Source: Populus alba
Taxonomy: Eukaryota > Streptophyta > Magnoliopsida > Malpighiales > Salicaceae
Direction: 5' to 3'
Assembly: GCF_005239225.2 (NCBI RefSeq)
Contig: NC_133298.1
Coordinates: 682,001 to 746,000, forward strand
Length of the DNA stretch: 64,000 nt
In this document: positions 38,701-50,700 of the stretch, one piece after another
How positions within the stretch are numbered: the stretch's first letter is position 1
Layout of the letters: every line of letters starts with the position of its first letter
Position numbers and translations under genes: made by a program
The notes under the pieces: model-generated
Told to the model about the DNA's origin: nothing
The model's input: the letters and a program-made list of their open reading frames with translations, nothing else
Databases searched by the model: none

Positions 38701-41700
38701 GATGTAGAACAAGTAGCAGAAGCATACATGCTCAAGAGGGATCACCCGAAATTCAAGGCAACTGAATTTCGGCAACCGGGGCATCGAAGTCGGAATGCCG
38801 CGAAACTCACCGAGTCAAAGCGTTTCGCCGTTTGCGGAAGAAGTCTGATGTAGAACAAGTAGCAGAAGCATACATGCTCAAGAGGGATCACCCGAAATTC
38901 AAAGGCAACTGAATTTCGGCAACCGGGGCATCGAAGTCGGAATGCCGCGAAACTCACCGAGTCAAAGCGTTTCGCCGTTTGCGAAGAAGTGTGATGTAGA
39001 ACAAGTAGCAGAAGCATACATGCTCAAGAGGATCACCAAATTCAAAGGCAACTGAATTTCGGCAACCGGGCATCGAAGTCGGAATGCACGCGAAACTCAC
39101 CGAGTCAAAGCGTTTCGGTTTGCGGAAGAAGTCTGATGTAGAACAAGTAGCAGAAGCATACATGCTCAAGAGGGATCACCCGAAATTCAAAGGCAACTGA
39201 ATTTCGGCAACCGGGGCATCGAAGTCGGAATGCCGCGGAAAATCAACGAGTCAAAGCGTTTCACCGAGCATTTGGGAAGAAGTGATGTAGAACAAGTAGC
39301 AGAAGCATACATGCTCAAGAGGATCACCCGAAATTCAAAGGCAACTGAATTTCGGCAACCGGGGCATCGAAGTCGGAATGCCGCGAAACTCACCGAGTCA
39401 AAGCGTTTCGCCGTTTGGGGAAGAAGTGTGATGTAGAACAAGTAGCAGAAGCATACATGCTCAAGAGGGATCACCCGAAATTCAAAGGCAACTGAATTTC
39501 GGCAACCGGGGCATCGAAGTCGGAATGCCGCGAAACTCACCGAGTCAAAGCGTTTCGCCGTTTGCGGAAGGAAGTGTGATGTAGAACAAGTAGCAGAAGC
39601 ATACATGCTCAAGAGGATCACCCGAAATTCAAAGGCAACTGAATTTCGGCAACCGGGGCATCGAAGTCGGAATGCCGAAACTCACCGAGTCAAAGCGTTT
39701 CGCCGTTTGCGGAAGAAGTGTGATGTAGAACAAGTAGCAGAAGCATACATGCTCAAGAGGGATCACCCGAAATTCAAAGGCAACTGAATTTCGGCAACCG
39801 GGGCATCGAAGTCGGAATGCCGCGAAACTCACCGAGTCAAAGCGTTTCGCTGTTTGCGGAAGAAGTCTGATGTAGAACAAGTAGCAGAAGCATACATGCT
39901 CAAGAGGGATCACCCGAAATTCAAAGGCAACTGAATTTCGGCAACCGGGGCATCGAAGTCGGAATGCCGCGAAACTCACCGAGTCAAAGCGTTTCGCCGT
40001 TTGCGGAAGGAAGTGTGATGTAGAACAAGTAGCGAAGCATACATGCTCAAGAGGGATCACCCGAAATTCAAAGGCAACTGAATTTCGGCAACCGGGGCAT
40101 CGAAGTCGGAATGCCGAAACTCACCGAGTCAAAGCGTTTCGCCGTTTGGGAAGGAAGTGTGATGTAGAACAAGTAGCAGAAGCATACATGCTCAAGAGGG
40201 ATCACCCGAAATTCAAAGGCAACTGAATTTCGGCAACCGGGGCATCGAAGTCGAATGCCGCGAAACTCACCGAGTCAAAGCGTTTCGCTGTTTGCGGAAG
40301 AAGTGTGATGTAGAACAAGTAGCAGAAGCATACATGCTCAAGAGGGATCACCCGAAATTCAAAGGCAACTGAATTTCGGCAACCGGGGCATCGAAGTCGG
40401 AATGCCGCGAAACTCACCGAGTCAAAGCGTTTCGCCGTTTGCGGAAGAAGTGTGATGTAGAACAAGTAGCAGAAGCATACATGCTCAAGAGGGATCACCC
40501 GAAAATTCAAAGGCAACTGAATTTCGGCAACCGGGGCATCGAAGTCGGAATGCCGGAAACTCACCGAGTCAAAGCGTTTCGCCGTTTGCGGAAGAAGTGT
40601 GATGTAGAACAAGTAGCAGAAGCATACATGCTCAAGAGGGATCACCCGAAATTCAAAGGCAACTGAATTTCGGCAACCGGGGCATCGAAGTCGGAATGCG
40701 CGAAACTCACCGAGTCAAAGCGTTTCGCCATTGAAAAGTGTGATGTAGAACAAGTAGCAGAAGCATACATGCTCAAGAGGGATCACCCGAAATTCAAAGG
40801 CAACTGAATTTCGGCAACCGGGGCATCGAAGTCGGAATGCCGCGAAACTCACCGAGTCAAAGCGTTTCGCCGTTTGCGGAAGAAGTGTGATGTAGAACAA
40901 GTAGCAGAAGCATACATGCTCAAGAGGGATCACCCGAAATTCAAAGGCAACTGAATTTCGGCAACCGGGGCATCGAAGTCGGAATGCCGCGAAACTCACC
41001 GAGTCAAAGCGTTTCGCCGTTTGCGGAAGAAGTGATGTAGAACAAGTAGCAGAAGCATACATGCTCAAGAGGGATCACCCGAAATTCAAAGGCAACTGAA
41101 TTTCGGCAACCGGGGCATCGAAGTCGGAATGCCGCGAAACTCACCGAGTCAAAGCGTTTCGCCGTTTGCGGAAGAATGTGATGTAGAACAAGTAGCAGAA
41201 GCATACATGCTCAAGAGGGATCACCCGAAATTCAAAGGCAACTGAATTTCGGCAACCGGGGCATCGAAGTCGGAATGCCGCGAAACTCACCGAGTCAAAG
41301 CGTTTCGCCGTTTGCGGAAGGAAGTGTGATGTAGAACAAAGTAGCAGAAGCATACATGCTCAAGAGGGATCACCCGAAATTCAAAGGCAACTGAATTTCG
41401 GCAACCGGGGCATCGAAGTCGGAATGCCGCGAAACTCACCGAGTCAAAGCGTTTCGCCGTTTGCGGAAGAAAGTGTGATGTAGAACAAGTAGCAGAAGCA
41501 TACATGCTCAAGAGGGATCACCCGAAATTCAAAGGCAACTGAATTTCGGCAACCGGGGCATCGAAGTCGGAATGCCGCGAAACTCACCGAGTCAAAGCGT
41601 TTCGCTGTTTGCGGAAGAAGTGTGATGTAGAACAAGTAGCAGAAGCATACATGCTCAAGAGGGATCACCCGAAATTCAAAGGCAACTGAATTTCGGCAAC

Positions 41701-44700
41701 CGGCATCGAAGTCGGAATGCCGCGAAACTCACCGAGTCAAAGCGTTTCGCCGTTTGCGGAAGAAGTGTGATGTAGAACAAGTAGCAGAAGCATACATGCT
41801 CAAGAGGGATCACCCGAAATTCAAAGGCAACTGAATTTCGGCAACCGGGGCATCGAAGTCGGAATGCCGCGAAACTCACCGAGTCAAAGCGTTTCGCTGT
41901 TTGCGGAAGGAAGTCTGATGTAGAACAAGTAGCAGAAGCATACATGCTCAAGAGGGATCACCCGAAATTCAAAGGCAACTGAATTTCGGCAACCGGGGCA
42001 TCGAAGTCGGAATGCCGCGAAACTCACCGAGTCAAAGCGTTTCGCCGTTTGCGGAAGGAAGTGTGATGTAGAACAAGTAGCAGAAGCATACATGCTCAAG
42101 AGGGATCACCCGAAAATTCAAAGGCAACTGAATTTCGGCAACCGGGGCATCGAAGTCGGAATGCCGCGAAACTCACCGAGTCAAAGCGTTTCGCCGTTTG
42201 CGGAAGAAGTGATGTAGAACAAGTAGCAGAAGCATACATGCTCAAGAGGGATCACCCGAAATTCAAAGGCAACTGAATTTCGGCAACCGGGGCATCGAAG
42301 TCGGAATGCCGCGAAACTCACCGAGTCAAAGCGTTTCGCCGTTTGCGGAAGGAAGTCTGATGTAGAACAAGTAGCAGAAGCATACATGCTCAAGAGGGAT
42401 CACCCGAAATTCAAAGGCAACTGAATTTCGGCAACCGGGCATCGAAGTCGGAATGCCGCGAAACTCACCGAGTCAAAGCGTTTCGCCGTTTGCGGAAGAA
42501 GTGTGATGTAGAACAAGTAGCAGAAGCATACATGCTCAAGAGGGATCACCCGAAATTCAAAGGCAACTGAATTTCGGCAACCGGGGCATCGAAGTCGGAA
42601 TGCCGCGAAACTCACCGAGTCAAAGCGTTTCGCCGTTTGGGGAAGAAGTCTGATGTAGAACAAGTAGCAGAAGCATACATGCTCAAGAGGGATCACCCGA
42701 AATTCAAAGGCAACTGAATTTCGGCAACCGGGGCATCGAAGTCGGAATGCCGCGAAACTCACCGAGTCAAAGCGTTTCGCCGTTTGCGGAAGGAAGTGTG
42801 ATGTAGAACAAGTAGCAGAAGCATACATGCTCAAGAGGGATCACCCGAAATTCAAAGGCAACTGAATTTCGGCAACCGGGGCATCGAAGTCGGAATGCCG
42901 CGAAACTCACCGAGTCAAAGCGTTTCGCCATTTGCGGAAGAAGTGTGATGTAGAACAAGTAGCAGAAGCATACATGCTCAAGAGGGATCACCCGAAATTC
43001 AAAGGCAACTGAATTTCGGCAACCGGGGCATCGAAGTCGGAATGCCGCGAAACTCACCGAGTCAAAGCGTTTCGCCGTTTGCGGAAGGAAGTGTGATGTA
43101 GAACAAGTAGCAGAAGCATACATGCTCAAGAGGGATCACCCGAAATTCAAAGGCAACTGAATTTCGGCAACCGGGGCATCGAAGTCGAATGCCGCGAAAC
43201 TCACCGAGTCAAAGCGTTTCGCCGTTTGCGGAAGAAGTGTGATGTAGAACAAGTAGCAGAAGCATACATGCTCAAGAGGGATCACCCGAAATTCAAAGGC
43301 AACTGAATTTCGGCAACCGGGGCATCGAAGTCGGAATGCCGCGAAACTCACCGAGTCAAAGCGTTTCGCTGTTTGCGGAAGAAGTGTGATGTAGAACAAG
43401 TAGCAGAAGCATACATGCTCAAGAGGGATCACCCGAAATTCAAAGGCAACTGAATTTCGGCAACCGGGGCATCGAAGTCGGAATGCCGCGAAACTCACCG
43501 AGTCAAAGCGTTTCGCCGTTTGCGGAAGAAGTGTGATGTAGAACAAGTAGCAGAAGCATACATGCTCAAGAGGGATCACCCGAAATTCAAAGGCAACTGA
43601 ATTTCGGCAACCGGGGCATCGAAGTCGGAATGCCGCGAAACTCACCGAGTCAAAGCGTTTCGCCGTTTGCGGAAGAAGTGTGATGTAGAACAAGTAGCAG
43701 AAGCATACATGCTCAAGAGGGATCACCCGAAATTCAAAGGCAACTGAATTTCGGCAACCGGGGCATCGAAGTCGGAATGCCGCGAAACTCACCGAGTCAA
43801 AGCGTTTCGCCGTTTGCGGAAGAAAGTCTGATGTAGAACAAGTAGCAGAAGCATACATGCTCAAGAGGGATCACCCGAAATTCAAAGGCAACTGAATTTC
43901 GGCAACCGGGCATCGAAGTCGGAATGCCGCGAAACTCACCGAGTCAAAGCGTTTCGCCGTTTGCGGAAGGAAGTGTGATGTAGAACAAGTAGCAGAAGCA
44001 TACATGCTCAAGAGGGATCACCCGAAATTCAAAGGCAACTGAATTTCGGCAACCGGGGCATCGAAGTCGGAATGCCGCGAAACTCACCGAGTCAAAGCGT
44101 TTCGCCGTTTGCGGAAGAAGTCTGATGTAGAACAAGTAGCAGAAGCATACATGCTCAAGAGGGATCACCCGAAATTCAAAGGCAACTGAATTTCGGCAAC
44201 CGGGGCATCGAAGTCGGAATGCCGCGAAACTCACCGAGTCAAAGCGTTTCGCCGTTTGCGGAAGGAAGTGTGATGTAGAACAAGTAGCAGAAGCATACAT
44301 GCTCAAGAGGGATCACCCGAAATTCAAAGGCAACTGAATTTCGGCAACCGGGGCATCGAAGTCGGAATGCCGCGAAACTCACCGAGTCAAAGCGTTTCGC
44401 CGTTTGCGGAAGGAAGTGTGATGTAGAACAAGTAGCAGAAGCATACATGCTCAAGAGGGATCACCCGAAATTCAAAGGCAACTGAATTTCGGCAACCGGG
44501 GCATCGAAGTCGGAATGCCGCGAAACTCACCGAGTCAAAGCGTTTCGCCGTTTGCGGAAGAAAGTCTGATGTAGAACAAGTAGCAGAAGCATACATGCTC
44601 AAGAGGGATCACCCGAAATTCAAAGGCAACTGAATTTCGGCAACCGGGGCATCGAAGTCGGAATGCCGCGAAACTCACCGAGTCAAAGCGTTTCGCCGTT

Positions 44701-47700
44701 TGCGGAAGGAAGTGTGATGTAGAACAAGTAGCAGAAGCATACATGCTCAAGAGGGATCACCCGAAATTCAAAGGCAACTGAATTTCGGCAACCGGGGCAT
44801 CGAAGTCGGAATGCCGCGAAACTCACCGAGTCAAAGCGTTTCGCCGTTTGCGGAAGGAAGTGTGATGTAGAACAAGTAGCAGAAGCATACATGCTCAAGA
44901 GGGATCACCCGAAATTCAAAGGCAACTGAATTTCGGCAACCGGGGCATCGAAGTCGGAATGCCGCGAAACTCACCGAGTCAAAGCGTTTCGCTGTTTGCG
45001 GAAGAAGTCTGATGTAGAACAAGTAGCAGAAGCATACATGCTCAAGAGGGATCACCCGAAATTCAAAGGCAACTGAATTTCGGCAACCGGGGCATCGAAG
45101 TCGGAATGCCGCGAAACTCACCGAGTCAAAGCGTTTCGCCGTTTGGGAAGAAGTGTGATGTAGAACAAGTAGCAGAAGCATACATGCTCAAGAGGGATCA
45201 CCCGAAATTCAAAGGCAACTGAATTTCGGCAACCGGGGCATCGAAGTCGGAATGCCGCGAAACTCACCGAGTCAAAGCGTTTCGCCGTTTGGGAAGAAGT
45301 CTGATGTAGAACAAGTAGCAGAAGCATACATGCTCAAGAGGGATCACCCGAAATTCAAAGGCAACTGAATTTCGGCAACCGGGGCATCGAAGTCGGAATG
45401 CCGCGAAACTCACCGAGTCAAAGCGTTTCGCCGTTTGCGGAAGAAGTGTGATGTAGAACAAGTAGCAGAAGCATACATGCTCAAGAGGGATCACCCGAAA
45501 TTCAAAGGCAACTGAATTTCGGCAACCGGGGCATCGAAGTCGGAATGCCGCGAAACTCACCGAGTCAAAGCGTTTCGCCGTTTGCGGAAGGAAGTGTGAT
45601 GTAGAACAAGTAGCAGAAGCATACATGCTCAAGAGGGATCACCCGAAATTCAAAGGCAACTGAATTTCGGCAACCGGGGCATCGAAGTCGGAATGCCGCG
45701 AAACTCACCGAGTCAAAGCGTTTCGCCGTTTGGGAAGAAGTGTGATGTAGAACAAGTAGCAGAAGCATACATGCTCAAGAGGGATCACCCGAAATTCAAA
45801 GGCAACTGAATTTCGGCAACCGGGGCATCGAAGTCGGAATGCCGCGAAACTCACCGAGTCAAAGCGTTTCGCCGTTTGCGGAAGAAGTGTGATGTAGAAC
45901 AAGTAGCAGAAGCATACATGCTCAAGAGGGATCACCCGAAATTCAAAGGCAACTGAATTTCGGCAACCGGGGCATCGAAGTCGGAATGCCGCGAAACTCA
46001 CCGAGTCAAAGCGTTTCGCCGTTTGCGGAAGAAGTGTGATGTAGAACAAGTAGCAGAAGCATACATGCTCAAGAGGGATCACCCGAAATTCAAAGGCAAC
46101 TGAATTTCGGCAACCGGGGCATCGAAGTCGGAATGCCGCGAAACTCACCGAGTCAAAGCGTTTCGCCGTTTGCGGAAGAAAGTGTGATGTAGAACAAGTA
46201 GCAGAAGCATACATGCTCAAGAGGGATCACCCGAAATTCAAAGGCAACTGAATTTCGGCAACCGGGGCATCGAAGTCGGAATGCCGCGAAACTCACCGAG
46301 TCAAAGCGTTTCGCCGTTTGCGGAAGAAGTCTGATGTAGAACAAGTAGCAGAAGCATACATGCTCAAGAGGGATCACCCGAAATTCAAAGGCAACTGAAT
46401 TTCGGCAACCGGGGCATCGAAGTCGGAATGCCGCGAAACTCACCGAGTCAAAGCGTTTCGCCGTTTGCGGAAGGAAGTGTGATGTAGAACAAGTAGCAGA
46501 AGCATACATGCTCAAGAGGGATCACCCGAAATTCAAAGGCAACTGAATTTCGGCAACCGGGGCATCGAAGTCGGAATGCCGCGAAACTCACCGAGTCAAA
46601 GCGTTTCGCCGTTTGCGGAAGAAGTCTGATGTAGAACAAGTAGCAGAAGCATACATGCTCAAGAGGGATCACCCGAAATTCAAAGGCAACTGAATTTCGG
46701 CAACCGGGGCATCGAAGTCGGAATGCCGCGAAACTCACCGAGTCAAAGCGTTTCGCCGTTTGGGAAGAAGTCTGATGTAGAACAAGTAGCAGAAGCATAC
46801 ATGCTCAAGAGGGATCACCCGAAATTCAAAGGCAACTGAATTTCGGCAACCGGGGCATCGAAGTCGGAATGCCGCGAAACTCACCGAGTCAAAGCGTTTC
46901 GGCCGTTTGCGGAAGAAGTCTGATGTAGAACAAGTAGCAGAAGCATACATGCTCAAGAGGGATCACCCGAAATTCAAAGGCAACTGAATTTCGGCAACCG
47001 GGGCATCGAAGTCGGAATGCCGCGAAACTCACCGAGTCAAAGCGTTTCGCCGTTTGCGGAAGAAGTCTGATGTAGAACAAGTAGCAGAAGCATACATGCT
47101 CAAGAGGGATCACCCGAAATTCAAAGGCAACTGAATTTCGGCAACCGGGGCATCGAAGTCGGAATGCCGCGAAACTCACCGAGTCAAAGCGTTTCGCCGT
47201 TTGGGAAGAAGTCTGATGTAGAACAAGTAGCAGAAGCATACATGCTCAAGAGGGATCACCCGAAATTCAAAGGCAACTGAATTTCGGCAACCGGGGCATC
47301 GAAGTCGGAATGCCGCGAAACTCACCGAGTCAAAGCGTTTTCGCCGTTTGCGGAAGGAAGTCTGATGTAGAACAAGTAGCAGAAGCATACATGCTCAAGA
47401 GGGATCACCCGAAATTCAAAGGCAACTGAATTTCGGCAACCGGGGCATCGAAGTCGGAATGCCGCGAAACTCACCGAGTCAAAGCGTTTCGCCGTTTGCG
47501 GAAGGAAGTGTGATGTAGAACAAGTAGCAGAAGCATACATGCTCAAGAGGGATCACCCGAAATTCAAAGGCAACTGAATTTCGGCAACCGGGGCATCGAA
47601 GTCGGAATGCCGCGAAACTCACCGAGTCAAAGCGTTTCGCCGTTTGGGAAGAAAGTCTGATGTAGAACAAGTAGCAGAAGCATACATGCTCAAGAGGGAT

Positions 47701-50700
47701 CACCCGAAATTCAAAGGCAACTGAATTTCGGCAACCGGGGCATCGAAGTCGGAATGCCGCGAAACTCACCGAGTCAAAGCGTTTCGCCGTTTGGGAAGAA
47801 AGTCTGATGTAGAACAAGTAGCAGAAGCATACATGCTCAAGAGGGATCACCCGAAATTCAAAGGCAACTGAATTTCGGCAACCGGGGCATCGAAGTCGGA
47901 ATGCCGCGAAACTCACCGAGTCAAAGCGTTTCGCCGTTTGCGGAAGGAAGTCTGATGTAGAACAAGTAGCAGAAGCATACATGCTCAAGAGGGATCACCC
48001 GAAATTCAAAGGCAACTGAATTTCGGCAACCGGGGCATCGAAGTCGGAATGCGCGAAACTCACCGAGTCAAAGCGTTTCGCCGTTTGGGAAGAAGTCTGA
48101 TGTAGAACAAGTAGCAGAAGCATACATGCTCAAGAGGGATCACCCGAAATTCAAAGGCAACTGAATTTCGGCAACCGGGGCATCGAAGTCGGAATGCCGC
48201 GAAACTCACCGAGTCAAAGCGTTTCGCCGTTTGCGGAAGAAGTCTGATGTAGAACAAGTAGCAGAAGCATACATGCTCAAGAGGGATCACCCGAAATTCA
48301 AAGGCAACTGAATTTCGGCAACCGGGGCATCGAAGTCGGAATGCCGCGAAACTCACCGAGTCAAAGCGTTTCGCCGTTTGCGGAAGAAAGTGTGATGTAG
48401 AACAAGTAGCAGAAGCATACATGCTCAAGAGGGATCACCCGAAATTCAAAGGCAACTGAATTTCGGCAACCGGGGCATCGAAGTCGGAATGCCGCGAAAC
48501 TCACCGAGTCAAAGCGTTTCGCCGTTTGGGAAGAAAGTGTGATGTAGAACAAGTAGCAGAAGCATACATGCTCAAGAGGGATCACCCGAAATTCAAAGGC
48601 AACTGAATTTCGGCAACCGGGGCATCGAAGTCGGAATGCCGCGAAACTCACCGAGTCAAAGCGTTTCGCCGTTTGCGGAAGAAGTCTGATGTAGAACAAG
48701 TAGCAGAAGCATACATGCTCAAGAGGGATCACCCGAAATTCAAAGGCAACTGAATTTCGGCAACCGGGGCATCGAAGTCGGAATGCCGCGAAACTCACCG
48801 AGTCAAAGCGTTTCGCCGTTTGGGAAGAAGTCTGATGTAGAACAAGTAGCAGAAGCATACATGCTCAAGAGGGATCACCCGAAATTCAAAGGCAACTGAA
48901 TTTCGGCAACCGGGGCATCGAAGTCGGAATGCCGCGAAACTCACCGAGTCAAAGCGTTTCGCCGTTTGCGGAAGAAGTGTGATGTAGAACAAGTAGCAGA
49001 AGCATACATGCTCAAGAGGGATCACCCGAAATTCAAAGGCAACTGAATTTCGGCAACCGGGGCATCGAAGTCGGAATGCCGCGAAACTCACCGAGTCAAA
49101 GCGTTTCGCCGTTTGCGGAAGAAGTGTGATGTAGAACAAGTAGCAGAAGCATACATGCTCAAGAGGGATCACCCGAAATTCAAAGGCAACTGAATTTCGG
49201 CAACCGGGGCATCGAAGTCGGAATGCCGCGAAACTCACCGAGTCAAAGCGTTTCGCCGTTTGCGGAAGAAGTGTGATGTAGAACAAGTAGCAGAAGCATA
49301 CATGCTCAAGAGGGATCACCCGAAATTCAAAGGCAACTGAATTTCGGCAACCGGGGCATCGAAGTCGGAATGCCGCGAAACTCACCGAGTCAAAGCGTTT
49401 CGCTGTTTGCGGAAGAAGTCTGATGTAGAACAAGTAGCAGAAGCATACATGCTCAAGAGGGATCACCCGAAATTCAAAGGCAACTGAATTTCGGCAACCG
49501 GGGCATCGAAGTCGGAATGCCGCGAAACTCACCGAGTCAAAGCGTTTCGCCGTTTGCGGAAGAAGTGTGATGTAGAACAAGTAGCAGAAGCATACATGCT
49601 CAAGAGGGATCACCCGAAATTCAAAGGCAACTGAATTTCGGCAACCGGGGCATCGAAGTCGGAATGCCGCGAAACTCACCGAGTCAAAGCGTTTCGCCGT
49701 TTGCGGAAGAAAGTGTGATGTAGAACAAGTAGCAGAAGCATACATGCTCAAGAGGGATCACCCGAAATTCAAAGGCAACTGAATTTCGGCAACCGGGGCA
49801 TCGAAGTCGGAATGCCGCGAAACTCACCGAGTCAAAGCGTTTCGGTTTGCGGAAGAAGTGTGATGTAGAACAAGTAGCAGAAGCATACATGCTCAAGAGG
49901 GATCACCCGAAATTCAAAGGCAACTGAATTTCGGCAACCGGGGCATCGAAGTCGGAATGCCGCGAAACTCACCGAGTCAAAGCGTTTCGCCGTTTGCGGA
50001 AGAAGTGTGATGTAGAACAAGTAGCAGAAGCATACATGCTCAAGAGGGATCACCCGAAATTCAAAGGCAACTGAATTTCGGCAACCGGGGCATCGAAGTC
50101 GGAATGCCGCGAAACTCACCGAGTCAAAGCGTTTTCGCCGTTTGCGGAAGAAAGTGTGATGTAGAACAAGTAGCAGAAGCATACATGCTCAAGAGGGATC
50201 ACCCGAAATTCAAAGGCAACTGAATTTCGGCAACCGGGGCATCGAAGTCGGAATGCCGCGAAACTCACCGAGTCAAAGCGTTTTGATGTAGAACAAGTTA
50301 CATGCTCAAGAGGAAATTCAAAGGCAACTGAATTTCGGCAACCGGGGCATCGAAGTCGGAATGCGCGAAACTCACCGAGTCAAAGCGTTTCGCCGTTGCG
50401 GAAGGAAGTGATGTAGAACAAGTAGCAGAAGCATACATGCTCAAGAGGGATCACCCGAAATTCAAAGGCAACTGAATTTCGGCAACCGGGGCATCGAAGT
50501 CGGAATGCCGCGAAACTCACCGAGTCAAAGCGTTTCGCCATTTGCGGAAGAAAGTGTGATGTAGAACAAGTAGCAGAAGCATACATGCTCAAGAGGATCA
50601 CCCGAAATTCAAAGGCAACTGAATTTCGGCAACCGGGCATCGAAGTCGGAATGCCGCGAAACTCACCGAGTCAAAGCGTTTCGCCGTTTGCGGAAGAAAG

